Positions 41,990-53,351 of a stretch of 64,000 bases of DNA are shown here, in pieces. The stretch is from Sacculina carcini (lineage: Eukaryota; Arthropoda; Thecostraca; Sacculinidae): contig OU696576.1 of NCBI GenBank assembly GCA_916048095.2, positions 1,963,501-2,027,500 of the forward strand. The letters are read 5' to 3'. The stretch's first letter is position 1. Each line of letters begins with the position of its first letter. The translations under genes were made by a program, and so were the position numbers. A model generated the notes under the pieces. The model saw only the letters and a list, made by a program, of their open reading frames with translations. It ran no database searches and was not told the DNA's origin.

Positions 41990-42856
41990 ATGACCGACGA
42001 GCAGGTACCAGAAGACACACCTCATGTTGTGGGGCTGGGTGCAGAATCCAACCCTTTTCTGTCAGCGCATGTGGCGATTAAGCCACCGCCTTTCATGCCA
42101 AAATCAGTCAACGGTTGGCTGGCAATTATGGATGCACAATTCCAGCTGGCCAAGATAAAGGCAGAAGACACCAGATTCTTCCATGCTGTATCGGCCTTGC
42201 CGGCAGACGTCGTCTCTCAGATCAGTCCCGATATCCTGGCAGGTCGGCAATACGCTCAATTTAAAACGGCTCTAGAGAACGCTTTTTCACGCACAAAAGC
42301 CGAATTGTTCGAAGACTTGCTCTCCAGGATATCACTGTCTGGTCGTCCTTCTGCTCTCATGGTTGAACTAAGACGGACAGCCACGATGGTCGGCGCTGGG
42401 GAGGAGCTTGTGAGGCATCGCTTCTTCCAGGTTGTGCCATCGTCGATCTCAACTGCTTTAGCGGCGCAAAAAGACCTAACACTTGACCAGCTTGGCACCT
42501 TAGCTGACGAGCTACTACCACTAGCACGCATGCAACAGTGTTTGACCGTCTCCAGCACTGAAACACATCGCTACAATACTGAGCCAAGACATGCTGCTTC
42601 AATGAGGAACAGACCGTCCATCAGTAGCTACGACGCGGGTCGTTCTGCAGGCATTCCTCGTGGTGTGCTGCCATTCTGCGAGGACCAACGACCTAAAGTG
42701 TGCAGACCGCATCTGTATTATGGTCAGGCTGCACGATCTTGTCGAACGTGGTGCGAGTGGCCCAATAAACCTCATGGTCTACGGATCTTGCCTCCATCGC
42801 GACCTAGCTCACGCTCTAGCTCTCCGTCACCGGTCTCTCCACAGCCGGAAAACTGA
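41990..42856 (+). CDS. gag: gypsy Gag
   Basis: ATG at 41990, 288 residues. MTDEQVPEDTPHVV, then PPFMPKSVNGWLAIMDAQFQ and TRFFHAVSALPADVVSQI (capsid start), LSRISLSGRPSALMVELRRT, SRTKAELFEDLL, and a C-terminal CRPHLYYGQAARSC-x3-C finger that is the C-x2-H-x-G-x-A-x2-C-type motif of this gypsy group. The frame appears intact. It assembles the particle that houses reverse transcription. Pol follows in the -1 frame and overlaps the Gag end. Confidence 0.82.
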   Translation: MTDEQVPEDTPHVVGLGAESNPFLSAHVAIKPPPFMPKSVNGWLAIMDAQFQLAKIKAEDTRFFHAVSALPADVVSQISPDILAGRQYAQFKTALENAFSRTKAELFEDLLSRISLSGRPSALMVELRRTATMVGAGEELVRHRFFQVVPSSISTALAAQKDLTLDQLGTLADELLPLARMQQCLTVSSTETHRYNTEPRHAASMRNRPSISSYDAGRSAGIPRGVLPFCEDQRPKVCRPHLYYGQAARSCRTWCEWPNKPHGLRILPPSRPSSRSSSPSPVSPQPEN

Positions 42857-43578
42857 AGAGGCAGGTCGCAGTACATGCGACACTGGGCCTGCCACTCGTA
42901 AAAGTCGCAGCCAAAGTGGGCGCTTCAACACTGCACTTCATTGTGGACACTGGAGCAGCTGTATCCCTGCTACCGACTACAAGCGTTAACCGTGTTCTTC
43001 AACCAACTGCAGTTACGCTGTCTTCTGCCAACGGCACCAAAATACATGTACATGGTGTGATGCGTCTAACTTTGACGCTCCCTGTGCTCCGACGCGCTTT
43101 CTCGTGGAAATTTGTTGTGGCAGACGTCACCGAGTCACTGCTCGGGAACGACTTTCTCAGTCATTTTGGCTTTATTGTCGACTGCGGTGCGAGATGCATT
43201 CGAGACTCGATCACCAACCTTGGAGCACCTGCCGAGCCGTGCCATCTGCCAACGCCCTGTCTCGTTGTCAACGACGCAGCGGGCATCGCTGTCCCGGTTC
43301 GCCAGCTGATTCAGAGCTTTCCACAGCTAACCTCGACTTGTCGACCACATTCTTCGCCTTCATCTCAGAGTGTTTTCCACAACATTGAAACAGGAAGTGC
43401 GCCACCAGTACACGCTACTCGCAGGCGTTTCTCAGTCGAAAAACAGACTGCTATTAAGGCAGAAATCGACGCCCTGCTGGAAGCCGGCATTGTTCGCCCC
43501 TCTGATTCATCGTGGTCTTCTCCCGTCCATTTGGTCGCAAAAGACTGCGGAAAATGGCGGCTTACCGGCGACTCCTGA
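42841..43578 (+). pseudogene. pol: gypsy Pol: protease and RT start
   Basis: Open in the -1 frame relative to gag from at least 42841. HFIVDTGAAVSLLP is the aspartic protease active site (DTG at about 42946). LLGNDFLSHFGFIVDC follows, then the RT start KAEIDALLEAGIVRPSDSSW and HLVAKDCGKWRLTGD. A small deletion at about 43570 removes part of the GDYRRLN motif and shifts the frame, and a stop follows at once. Confidence 0.78.
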
Positions 43579-44700
43579 ATGCCGTAACAAAACGGGATAA
43601 TTATCCGATACCACATCTTCACGATTGTTCGGCGAACCTCAACGGCAAAACAGTGTTTTCAAAAATTGATTTGTTGCGTGCGTATCATCAAATCCCAGTC
43701 GCAGCTGAAGATGTACCAAAGACAGCGATCCTCACACCAGCTGGTTTGTATGAATATCTTTTTATGCCTTTTGGTCTGCGAAACGCACCCGCCACTTTCC
43801 AGCGCTACATGGATAACGTCTTCAGAGAACTGGACTGTGTCTTCGTGTGCATCGATGACATCCTCGTTTTCTCTGCCAATCATGAGGAGCACCAGCATCA
43901 TCTTCGGCAAGTTTTCCAGCTACTGCAAAAACATTCACTGCGCATTAAACTTGAGAAATGTGTGTTTTGTGTCGACACCTTCAACTTTCTGGGTTATCAA
44001 CTGTCGGCACATGGCATCTTTCCTTCACCAGAAAAGGTCAGCGCGTTGGTGGATCAAGAAATGCCGTCATCATCATGTGAGCTCAGAAGATTTCTAGGCG
44101 CCACCGGATTATATCGGAGGAGCATAACGAAATATGCAGATATTGTGTACCCGCTCACCGAGAGAGTCCGGGTGGACCCGAACAGCAGGCAGCTGCAGCT
44201 GACGGACACTGAACGATCAGCCGTGACAGCGTGCAAGGAAGCCATGAGCTCTGCGCTCATGTTGAACCATCCTCTTCCTTCCTGTGTGGCGTACCAACTA
44301 GTCACCGACAGTTCACAGGTGGCCGTGGGTGCTGCGCTGCACCAAATGGTCGATGGACAGCCGTTTCTTGTCGAGATGTTCTCCAGGAAGCTGTCAGAAA
44401 CACAGCGTCGTTACTCAACCTTCGACAGGGAGCTGCTGGCCGCTTATCTAGCAGTACTGCATTTCCGGCACCTGGTGGAGGGTCAGCACCTTACGTTGTG
44501 CACCGATCATCGACCACTTGTATGTGCATTTCACAGCAACAGACCAGCGAAACTCGATCGCCAACAACGTCATCTCTCGGTCTTGCTAGAGTACGTCACG
44601 GAAATGAAGTACATACGTGGATCCGAAGATGTTGTGGCTGATCACCTGTCACGTCCAGCTGTACTGTGTACAGTGTGCAGTGCCTATCAGCGAATCAACT
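43566..44700 (+). pseudogene. pol: gypsy Pol: RT and RNase H
   Basis: LNAVTKRDNYPIPHLHD, FSKIDLLRAYHQIPV (first RT Asp), LMPFGLRNAPATFQRYMD, CIDDILVFSA (the catalytic box, CIDD, about 43850), FLGYQLSAHGI and FLGATGLYRR. RNase H follows: LVTDSSQVAVGAALHQ, STFDRELLAAYLAV, LCTDHRPLVCAF and [11 protein letters not shown]. Catalytic Asp/Glu residues are all present. The frame ends near 44690 by a second shift into the frame of the integrase. Confidence 0.82.
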
Positions 44701-46355
44701 GTGACCGAAGCGACCATTAATGAAATTGCCATCGATTCATTCGATCTTCAGGGCATTGCTGGCGCACAGACGGACGATACAGAGATCATGTCTTTCAACG
44801 ACCGTCTGAAGGCGTACCCAATCGACGATAAAACATCTATTTTGTGTGAAAATTCGACCCTTCATCCACGTCCTTATGTTCCAGCAGTTTTACGTCGGCC
44901 CATTTTCACACATTTTCATCAGCTGTCACACCCTGGCACCAAAGCCACCCTGAGGCTGGTAAAGTCCAGGTATTTCTGGCCAAACATGGACCGAGATATT
45001 CGACAGTGGGTGCGTGAATGTCTTCGATGTCAACAGTGCAAAGTGCAAAGACACACGAAAAGTGAACTGCAAGAATTTGGTCTTCCTTCATCTCGCTTCG
45101 AGGTAGTGCACATCGACATCGTCGGCCCCTTGCCACTAGCTACACGTCATGGTCAGACATTTCCTTCATCATGTCGCTTTCTTCTGACATGTGTAGATCG
45201 CGCGACAAGATGGTTAGAAGCTCTGCCGATTCCCGACATATGTGCTGAGACAGTGGCCGCTGGCTTTCTGGAAGCTTGGGTATCCCGATTCGGTGTACCA
45301 CTATACGTAGTGACCGATCGGGGTACATAATTTGATGAATGAATGAATGATTGCAAGTTTATTTTGTGATCACAAGCTAATAAGTTAGAATCTAACTTAT
45401 TAGTATGGGCTCACCGCTGAGTCCTATTCTAGCCAATCTGTGCATGGAAAATCTCGAGATGTCTCAGTATCGTAACATCATAGGAAAAGATGCGGTATGG
45501 CTTAGATACGTAGATGACGTGCTCGTAATTGCGCCAAAATCAATTGATATAAATATCAAGTTGAACGAGCTCAACAGGGTGTTCGAAAATGTACAATTCA
45601 CAATAGAGTATGAAAAAGAAGAAAAAATTCCATTTCTCGATGTGCTAATATCCAACGCAAATGGTCAAATGGTATTTGATGTATACAGGAAACCGACTGC
45701 CAAAAATAACAAAATTCATGCCTTGTCGTGTCATTCAGAGTCTATTTGAATAGCAATTATAGCAATTTGAATCAGCCCTGTTCGATGAGCTGTCGCGCAT
45801 GATTGGCTTCCACCGTCTGCGTACATCAGCTTATCGACCATCATCTAATGGCCTGGTCGAACGGACCAATCACACACTAAAACAGCTCTACGCGCTCGTG
45901 GAGACGACTGGATACGTAGCCTACCTGTTGTGCTACTAGGCATGCGTGTGATCACCAACGAGAATGAATTCTCTCCGTTCACTGCTCTTATTGGGTCAAC
46001 GCTTTTGTCTCCACGCATCTCCATTGAGAAATGTTCGTCGCGCTCGCAGCGCAAATTCATCACTGATCTCGCCAAACATATGCAGCAGATAGATTTCTAC
46101 AGTCTCTCGCTGGGTACCGACCACAGTAACAGTAGTTTCTACATACCACCAGGCCTCACTACCTGTGACCAAGTGTGGGTCAGAGTGGATCGCATAAGGC
46201 GCCCCCTAGAAGCCCCTTATCGCGGTCCGTTTCGAGTCGTCAGCCGTTCCAACAAAACCTACACAGTGGAATTGCCATCTGGCTCGCGAGAGTCGGTATA
46301 CATAAATCGACTCAAGCCGGCGTTCATCACACCACCGGTCGAGAAGCCTGAATAA
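44700..46355 (+). pseudogene. pol: gypsy Pol: integrase, interrupted by Penelope insertion
   Basis: The zinc domain is [20 protein letters not shown] then ECLRCQQC (44910-45045). The catalytic core has [10 protein letters not shown] (Asp), VVTDRGT (Asp, 45310-45330) and, after the insertion, FESALFDELSRMIGFHRLRT and SSNGLVERTNHTL (Glu, about 45860). A frameshift near 45895 leads into WIRSLPVVLLGMRV and ENEFSPFTALIGS. The C-terminal GPY/F-like motif reads APYRGPFRVVSRSNKTYTVE (about 46213), ending at 46353. The triad is conserved but the gene is cut. Confidence 0.8.
45336..45763 (+). mobile_element. Penelope-like RT fragment inserted in gypsy integrase
   Basis: 428 bp flanked by AATTTGA (45329-45335 and 45764-45770), a 7-bp target-site duplication. 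It splits DRGT from QFES of the integrase. It begins with (TGAA)n-like TGAATGAATGAATGA, carries the same 27-bp palindrome and a 114-codon RT frame (MGSPLSPILANL, LRYVDDVLVIA), and stops just after SCHSESI. It is almost identical to 34850-35240, and both copies start at the same point. Confidence 0.82.
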
Positions 46356-46615
46356 CCTTCACCACAGCCAGCGAGCCCGTCAGAAACTGCTGTGACGAAA
46401 CATACACCTTTGCCATCTCCGGTTCCAGAGCAGCGTGCACGTATTTCTCGTTCAGGTCGGACTGTTCGTTTTCGAAAAAAAACCGATTATTTTTATTATT
46501 GAAAACTTCTCATGTTCAGCTGTGTATGATTTTTTATGTATGTATGACAACCACTGTATGTGATGTACGTTTTCTTGTATGTGTCGTGTCGCTCCGCAAT
46601 TTTGCGGGGGAGTGT

Positions 46616-47272
46616 TGTGGCGCTGTGGTATTGTGGCGTTAGGGTTGCCACGGAACAACACAAGTTGACAGCGTGAGTGCTATGGACCGACTGTATTTAC
46701 AAGTACAGACATAACAGGACAGCACGATCGGACACACGTACAAACAAGCTCACGCACACATGGTCCTACAACACATACACAATGACACGGACAAACATGA
46801 CACACAGACATACAGACAAACAGGTGCACACAGAGCTGGTAGGGTTGGGAGGTGGCGCGAGACGGAAGTTGTGTCGCACCACAGTATCATGTTTCGCTTT
46901 GCTTGTATGTGTGCGCGTGTGTGTGAAATCATCTGTGCTGGTGCGTATGTGAGTGTGTGTGTGATCATCTGCATGTATGTGTGGCTTGCACTGCCCGTCG
47001 TGTGCATTCCAGGAAAGTTGCAGCGTGTTGCGTGTTCCAGGAAAGTTGCAGCTGCAGGAACTTGCCAGTGTTTGCAGCGTCAGCTGATGCTGACAGATCG
47101 TATGACAAGATCCATATCAAATGTCACGTATTGTCATGGTAGATTGAACACAGTAGTCAGTGTGTAGCGTTAGCCGCGCAGTGAGCTCTATTTGTGTGCA
47201 TGTAATTGTGCTGTATTAATATATCCGGTTCCTGAGTTTCTGAGTGCTGGTACCAAACCCAAAAAAGCTAGA
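46616..47272 (+). repeat. 3' LTR of gypsy (657 bp)
   Basis: Starts TGTGGCGCTGTGG after the polypurine tract and ends AAAAAAGCTAGA before the TATT duplication. Contains GACCGACTGTATTTACAAGT, CGATCGGACACACG and a (CA)n-like ACACATGGTCC region missing from the 5' LTR. Confidence 0.85.
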
Positions 47273-47276
47273 TATT

Positions 47277-47344
47277 CTTTGAGTGTTATGTGTGCATAAA
47301 TGTTTGATATATGTGTTTTTCTTCTTGCTATTCATTCATGCTAC
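47277..47344 (+). mobile_element. LINE-B remainder right of the gypsy insertion
   Basis: CTTTGAGTGTTATGTGTGCA to CTTCTTGCTATTCA continues the 3' UTR interrupted at 41534 and matches 34554-34612. Confidence 0.75.
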
Positions 47345-47940
47345 AATTTACGGGGATGTAAATTCAAAAGGACATATTGCCAATTTGACAGCTATTATGC
47401 GCACTTGCAATTACACAGGAATATACTACTGTGTAGATAATTTTCTGTTCTACAAGATAAGCTATAATTTATACCCACAAATGATACAAGAAACGTGTAA
47501 AATTGGCAAAATTCTCAAATACATCTAAAATTACACTTGAACACCGGGCGACTAAAATTTATTCATTTTTCTACTATTTCTCAGTAACTATTTGTTATAC
47601 GTGAAAATAAATTATACCTTTGTGCTAGAAATTTTGTTTTCTACAATACGGTATAATTTGTAATTTTCCAAAGTGTATCTGAAGGAAGTTCCGGCGGTGT
47701 AAATTTCGGCACGACGATGAGCACGACGGGCGGGTTTCAATATGAGGCGGGTTAAAGGAAAATATGTTGTCAAAATAAAAATAAAACTAATTAAATTTAG
47801 ACTTTTTAATTGATTAGGATTTATATGGATTTACTATAATACTTTTTAATTAGCAATATGTTTACTGGTTAAATATGAATTTAACTTTATGAATTGTTCC
47901 GCACAACGGGCGGGTTTAAATGCTAGTATATATATAAAGT
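47345..47940 (-). repeat. R1-type hairpins and GC-core modules in inverse orientation
   Basis: 47360-47700 is the reverse complement of the sequence near 36440-36720 (CTGTGTAGATAATTTTCTGT, TGTTTTCTACAATACGGTAT). Inverted cores lie at 47722 and 47893, the last ending GGTTTAAATGCTAG before a short TA run. Confidence 0.75.
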
Positions 47941-48209
47941 TGATGCGTAAAATACTTCAGGGTGTGTTCAAGGAAATAGTCTCGATGTTTTGTCATATAT
48001 GTAGCACAATATGGAGATATCACTAACGGTTTTGCATTTGAATCACTGATCTGTTTATAGTCACTGACGAAGGTCTCAAGACCGAAACGTTTGACAAAAA
48101 CTGGCAGTCATTTGTGTTTTCTTTTCTTTCTTCATATATGTCGAAAACTTCAAATATATATGTATATTAATATATGTATGTATGTATATATATATATATA
48201 TATATATAT
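47941..48209 (+). mobile_element. Penelope-like 3' end with ribozyme motif
   Basis: AT-rich sequence carrying a hammerhead-like motif at 48060-48095 and ending in a TATGTATGTATATATATA tract. It has no coding sequence and is classed by the ribozyme architecture only. Confidence 0.5.
48060..48095 (+). ncRNA. Hammerhead-like ribozyme motif
   Basis: GTCA, CTGACGA, one extra A, stem GGTC-TCAA-GACC, GAAA, CGT, T, TGAC. TGAC pairs with the leading GTCA as stem I; ACGT forms the minimal palindromic stem III known from small type I hammerheads. The core matches CUGANGA..GAAA. The cleavage-site base would be U, less usual than C but allowed (H). Confidence 0.55.
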
Positions 48210-48717
48210 ACTAGCATTTACACCCGCCCGTTGTGCGGAACAATTCATACAATGCAACTCATTCAGTTTATATTGGAAAAAGAATACAAATTAAAAAAGA
48301 AAATAGTAAACCCTTGAAAAGTCTTAACCAATAGAAATGTCAGGATGTGAATATTTATATTTTGGCAAACTATTTTCCCTCAAATTAATATTTAGAGATT
48401 ATCTACGCCAGGGGTCTCAAACACGCGGCCCACCAATACTTTTCTCGCAGCTCGCCATTATAGTATAGAAACCAAATTGTAAGACTGGTTAAATCACATT
48501 TATTGTATAATGTGATTTAATTATACACCATTTAATTCACATTTTCATTAGTGAGTCTGGATCTTGAAGTCAAGCCCGTGAGTTTTGTATTAGTGCAAAT
48601 TAAATAAATAAAACCCGTAGAAACGTTATAGCCAATATAAAAGTTTCAATGTGAAATTTATGTTTCAATTTAGAAAATATGTTTTTCCACAACCCGCCTC
48701 ATATTTAAAGCTGCCCC
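48210..48717 (+). repeat. GC-core modules and hAT-like end
   Basis: A core at 48224 after CTAGCATTTACA, a hAT-like end CAGGGGTCTCAAACACGCGG at 48410, and a truncated module at 48690-48717 (AACCCGCCTCATATTTAAAG then CTGCCCC) cut by repeat block B. Confidence 0.7.
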
Positions 48718-48901
48718 TCGCAATCGCTCCCGACAGAGCCACACAGAGGGCGCACGAGAGGCAGCATACACGGCGAGTATTCGAATAGTCCACTCGGACT
48801 TTCCTTCTGGCAGTGACGGATCCAGAGTACAATTTTGGTAGAGGCTGACATAATTTGAGGCTGAAATAATCTGAGTGCAGTGAGTATGTGTTCGCACGCT
48901 A

Positions 48902-49216
48902 TTGTGTTCACTTAAGCCCTGTCTTACGTACCGTTTTATGGATACACGTATCACAGATATGAAATACGGTGTTTTAACATATTCACTACATCTACGTGAC
49001 AGTGTAGTACATAAATCCTACAGCAGCAAAACTCCAAGAACGGATAGCACAGTACTCAATTCGCTCAGCTTGTACCCAGACGCAGATTTGACCAAGGCAA
49101 CAACTTATTTCGCAAAACAAATATGGTATCAGAGTGAAAGACTTGTGACTCTTGCCTTGTTCAATAAATGCGTCGACCTGGAGAGACGTTTTAAAAAGGT
49201 ACCGGAATGTGTATGA
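48902..49216 (+). other. Open frame of unknown origin in block B
   Basis: Encodes DMKYGVLTYSLHLRDSVVHK, then SLYPDADLTKATTYFAKQIW and YQSERLVTLALFNKCVDLER. The composition looks protein-like (few low-complexity runs) and a possible donor AAAAAG|GTACCG lies at its end (about 49200), so it may be a captured exon. I recognise no family. Block A keeps only its first part, and block C lacks it. Confidence 0.3.
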
Positions 49217-51335
49217 ATGAATATACACACGATCCTGCACGACGCGTCAATGTAGATCTGTCTGCTACGATATCTAGTACAATTTGGCAGATTTTATAAC
49301 AAGTTCATTAAGACGGTTCAGTACTTTGAACATCGATGATAGTCTTATATGAAAATAATCCTACGAGTGGTCAAGAGGTTCACTTTTCGCGACTGCTTTA
49401 CACCGTATCCACACTTTTGAAGTCGTCAATGATTTCGTAGCGCGTCGAGTGGCGCTAATGAAGTTGACTCTAACAAATATCTGATACTAAACACAATTTC
49501 TTCTACAAATAGCTGAAAAAGATAGTTCTGAATTTCCACCAGCAACAAATGAAATGAGAAAACGGTCTGGTTATCAGGTGGCCACACGCAGATTATATGA
49601 TAATGTGGTTTATAGATATATGAATTGGGATGACAATCTGATGCATATTTTGTGTTTCAAAACTTATTCCTGATCTGTGATAATTGTATTACAAGTTTAT
49701 CGTGAAAATTCTACAAATTCAATTTGTTTGAGTGGTAAAAATTTGGGAAATATGGCCTTGTGGCCAAAAATCGTGAAACCTTCGTCGCTATATTTCTAAA
49801 AAATATTTCATACACAGCGGTTTTGAAGCAAATTGAACCATAATTCCAAGCCACTGATACATAGTTTCAACCCACACATAGTTTCAACCCACTGATCCCC
49901 CAACTGGATCCGCCAGTGTCTTCTGCTGCCACATGGAAAAAACACCACGGATATTGCGCAGGAAGCAGCCAACAGCCGCACGAGGGACAGGTTTAGATAT
50001 GGGGCAGCTTGAGGGATTTATTTTGTCAAAATATTAATAGACATATTTCAATTTAGACTTTATATGGGTTTACTCTATTTCTTAATAAATATTTATTCCT
50101 AGTCTTTTGTGAATTGTATATTTAGTTTTATTGTATGAATTGTTCCACACAACAGGCGGGCTTAAATGACAGACTTTTCATTGGTTTAGTCTTTTGCTTC
50201 TTAAATTGTGCTCCTATAGTTTATGAGATGTTCCGCACGACGAGCCGGTTTCAATGCTAGAAGCAGAGTAAAAACAAAATGAGCCCTGAAAATGCGATTA
50301 GCTATATTCATTGCATTGCACTGTAAAACGTTATCATTGACAGAACGGAAGATATTTCTATTCGATCAGGAATTTGTGCGTCATTTGTGCATTATTCTGT
50401 GACTGAAGCAAACAAACAAACAAACAAACAAACATATATTTGATATAGCGCCAAGTAGAGCTCATAGATGGGAAATAAATGAGCCAGCAAAAATAACACA
50501 CATGATAAAAAAGAGAAAAACGGGTATAAAACAGCAAAAGAAATGTCTCACACAGTAAAATACATCACATCACACATCACATTATACATTAACATATATT
50601 AACACTGGTAACCAAGAAAAACGAATGTAGAGAGAACAAGATTTAGTGCTGTCGGAATGGAGGAGTTAGAGGTGTGGGTAAAGATGACAAAAATTTTTGC
50701 AGAGCAAAACCGTCATTGCATGCTATATCGACAGCATGCAGCCGAAAAATCCGGCAAGTTGTAGCAATCATGCACCAGCCACGTGCTCTTTGGATTTTTT
50801 CACTAGGCTGCATGTGCTTTAGTGATGTTGAAATGTTCTGCTGGAATGCTCTGGTCTATTCCGTGCTCACATGTTCTGAAAAAGCCAGATTGCATGTTGA
50901 AAATATGTAAGCGTGGCTGCGCAAATGCATTGAATCGGAATGGAAAATGATGCAAACACCGTGCGTCTGCACTTTGAATACAAAATGCACATGATTCACA
51001 CACAAAAAATTGTGTAGAGCAGAGTTTATCAACGTGGGCTATATAGCCACCTTGGGGCCCAATGGGATTTTTCGGGGGTCATAAGACGAAATTAACAAAA
51101 TGGGGACCACCCTGTTTTCTCACGGACCACGAAAGATATATGTTGAAAGCATTAATTCCTATATGATACTATTGTCGATGTTGTACATTTCAATCGTGTG
51201 ATCTGCCGCGACAATGAGACCTCGGTGTTTGCCTGGCGCGTGTATTTGATTCTCCTAAATCCGTGTATCTCTGTTTGCTAATCACACCAGTCTATCTTAA
51301 GTACACACATTTTAATTAATAATCATAGAGATATA

Positions 51336-51542
51336 TTACGTATTATTCATACAGTCATGTAAAAGGTAACATAAAATCGGAATATACCACTTGTTGCTCC
51401 TGATTGAGACTCTGTATTTGTTGACATTCTGATCCAGACGATCAACTCCTCCCATGTACGAATTATACTTCTTCATCATATTGGGCATATCCACGTGTAT
51501 TCTCTTCGCTTTCGCACAATAACTCTCATTTTTTTTCGGAAA
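51336..51542 (-). pseudogene. piggyBac transposase C-terminal fragment (block B)
   Basis: Same fragment as in block A, with the MGGVDRLDQN motif. The adjoining frame differs at one residue (SYRAV for SYRTV). Confidence 0.8.
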
Positions 51543-51831
51543 AAAGAACACCGTTCTGACTGGAGACCATGGTACGGCACGGTACGAAATTATGGTACGG
51601 TACGATTGAAATTCGGGCAAAAGTACGGAGCGAAATTTTCTCGGAAGTACGGTACGGTACGAAAGTACAAAACTTATTTCATACCGTACCGTACCTTTTT
51701 CGTACTTAAGGGAATGAGTCACAAGCGTGCATCATTGGGTCGAATTAAGTCCAACATAATTGGTGAGAAGCTAACATTTATAATTGCTGGGGGATCAGGC
51801 TCAGATAGGTGTTTTAAAAGGCTTTTAAAAC

Positions 51832-52250
51832 GGGGAGCGTCCTGCAATGCTGCATTTCCACAACTCGCCTGCGCGAGCGCCAGGAGACAAACACAACACA
51901 ACAGAGACGATTTTGTATGCACTTGCTACGCTAGAAAATCGAGTACCGACGGAAAATAACGCTTCCCGATCATTAGCAAAATTAGAAATCAACAAAGAAT
52001 TGTAATTTTCAAAATTTAATGGACAATTTAGCAATTTTTCCTTTATTTACCAGATACATTTATTCAATTTACAATTCAATTAAATAATTTGAATTGTCTT
52101 GATTGGAATATTTTCTGTCAATCTGGTAATTTTTGGTTTCCGCTGCAAGTGCTCATGATGTGTAAGCTTTGCGAAAGGTGAATTGAGAAACTTGTGTTTC
52201 CAGCGGTCTATAGAAATGGAAAAGTTTCAAAGGCATTGTTCAGTTATAAT
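51832..52250 (-). pseudogene. TMEM45-like exon 2 edge plus intron 1 fragment (block B)
   Basis: Same captured segment as at 38803-39221, with the same two joints, differing by rare substitutions (GCAAGTGCTC for GCACGTGCTC near 52146). Confidence 0.85.
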
Positions 52251-53084
52251 GTGTTTCTCGGTCTCGCACATTGAATCCATCGTTCACTTCTTTGTTGGTT
52301 AATGGCTGCGCAGTGGAAGAATGTAACGCAGTCGATATCCTTGGAATTCGATTCGATTCAAGGCTGACTTTTGAGAAACATGTGCGTCGTCTTGTGGTTT
52401 TCGCTCCTCAGAAACTTGGAATTATTCGAAAATATCGTGTACTCAATGATCGTTCGATATCTGCCTCGTGTTTGCGCTGCTTCGTTCTTCCTGTTCTCAA
52501 GTACTGTGCTCCTGTTTGGTCGTCAACTGCTGATTCGCATCTCTGGCTCATTGACAGAGTTGGCTCCTCTGCCATCTTCCTCTGTGGTGGAGATGCATGC
52601 TGGAATCTTGTTCATCGTAGGGATATCTCCAACGTTTGTATGCTGTTCAAGATATTGACCAACGAAAGACACCCTCTACACGGTGCTGTGTCTCATCAGC
52701 GACACTTTGCTAAGGTCACTCGACTGGCAGTAAATTTACATTCGCTCTGCCTACAAGAGCCAAAATGCAGAACGAATCAGTTTAAGCGTAGTTTCGTTGC
52801 CAGCTCTGTGCGTTTGTGGAATCGGTTGGATGAGGGTGTGTGCAGGGCCAGCACAGTCCGATCATTCAAAAGTGCTGCCAACAACGTTTTGAGAAATTGA
52901 CGAGTTTAGTTCCACCTAAATTATTTATTCATTCATTTACTTGAGATTTATTTTGAGATTGACCTATGTATTTATATATATATATAATTTATGGATCGTT
53001 TTGTGATATGTGTGTATGTGTGTGTGTGTGTGTGCGACTATCGTGTATGTGTGTTTGTGCGAGTGCGTTTATGTTAGTGTGCGT

Positions 53085-53116
<32 letters not shown>

Positions 53117-53288
53117 TTCTTGCGAATTAATCTAGTCAAAATTGTTGTACGTCAGTTCTCGTGCAGCATATTGTGCAATTTCTTTTGATCTAGTCATTTT
53201 CTTATGTATTATATCAATTTTATGTCTGTCTGTGTGTGTGTGTGTGTGCGTATGTGTGTGTGCGTGTCTGTGTGTGTGTGTGTAGGTG

Positions 53289-53351
<63 letters not shown>

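Larger units (their letters stand above)
41535..47272 (+). mobile_element. Ty3/gypsy LTR retrotransposon, complete length but inactive
   Basis: Flanked by the 4-bp duplication TATT (41531-41534 and 47273-47276). The intact target is seen in the LINE-B copy at 34547, which fixes both ends. Interior order: PBS-like ACTGGTGACCCCGAACG (41936), gag, protease, RT, RNase H, integrase, GPY/F-type C-terminus, polypurine tract GCGGGGGAG (46604-46612). Pol is broken by frameshifts near 43570, 44690 and 45900 and by a Penelope fragment in the integrase. The LTRs differ at about seven of some 390 shared bases by eye, so the insertion is moderately recent. Confidence 0.88.

Noticed and set aside
42847..42853. 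GGAAAAC as a slippery site for gag-pol frameshifting
   Set aside because: Pol is in the -1 frame, but the heptamer does not fit the usual X-XXY-YYZ pattern and no downstream pseudoknot was evident.
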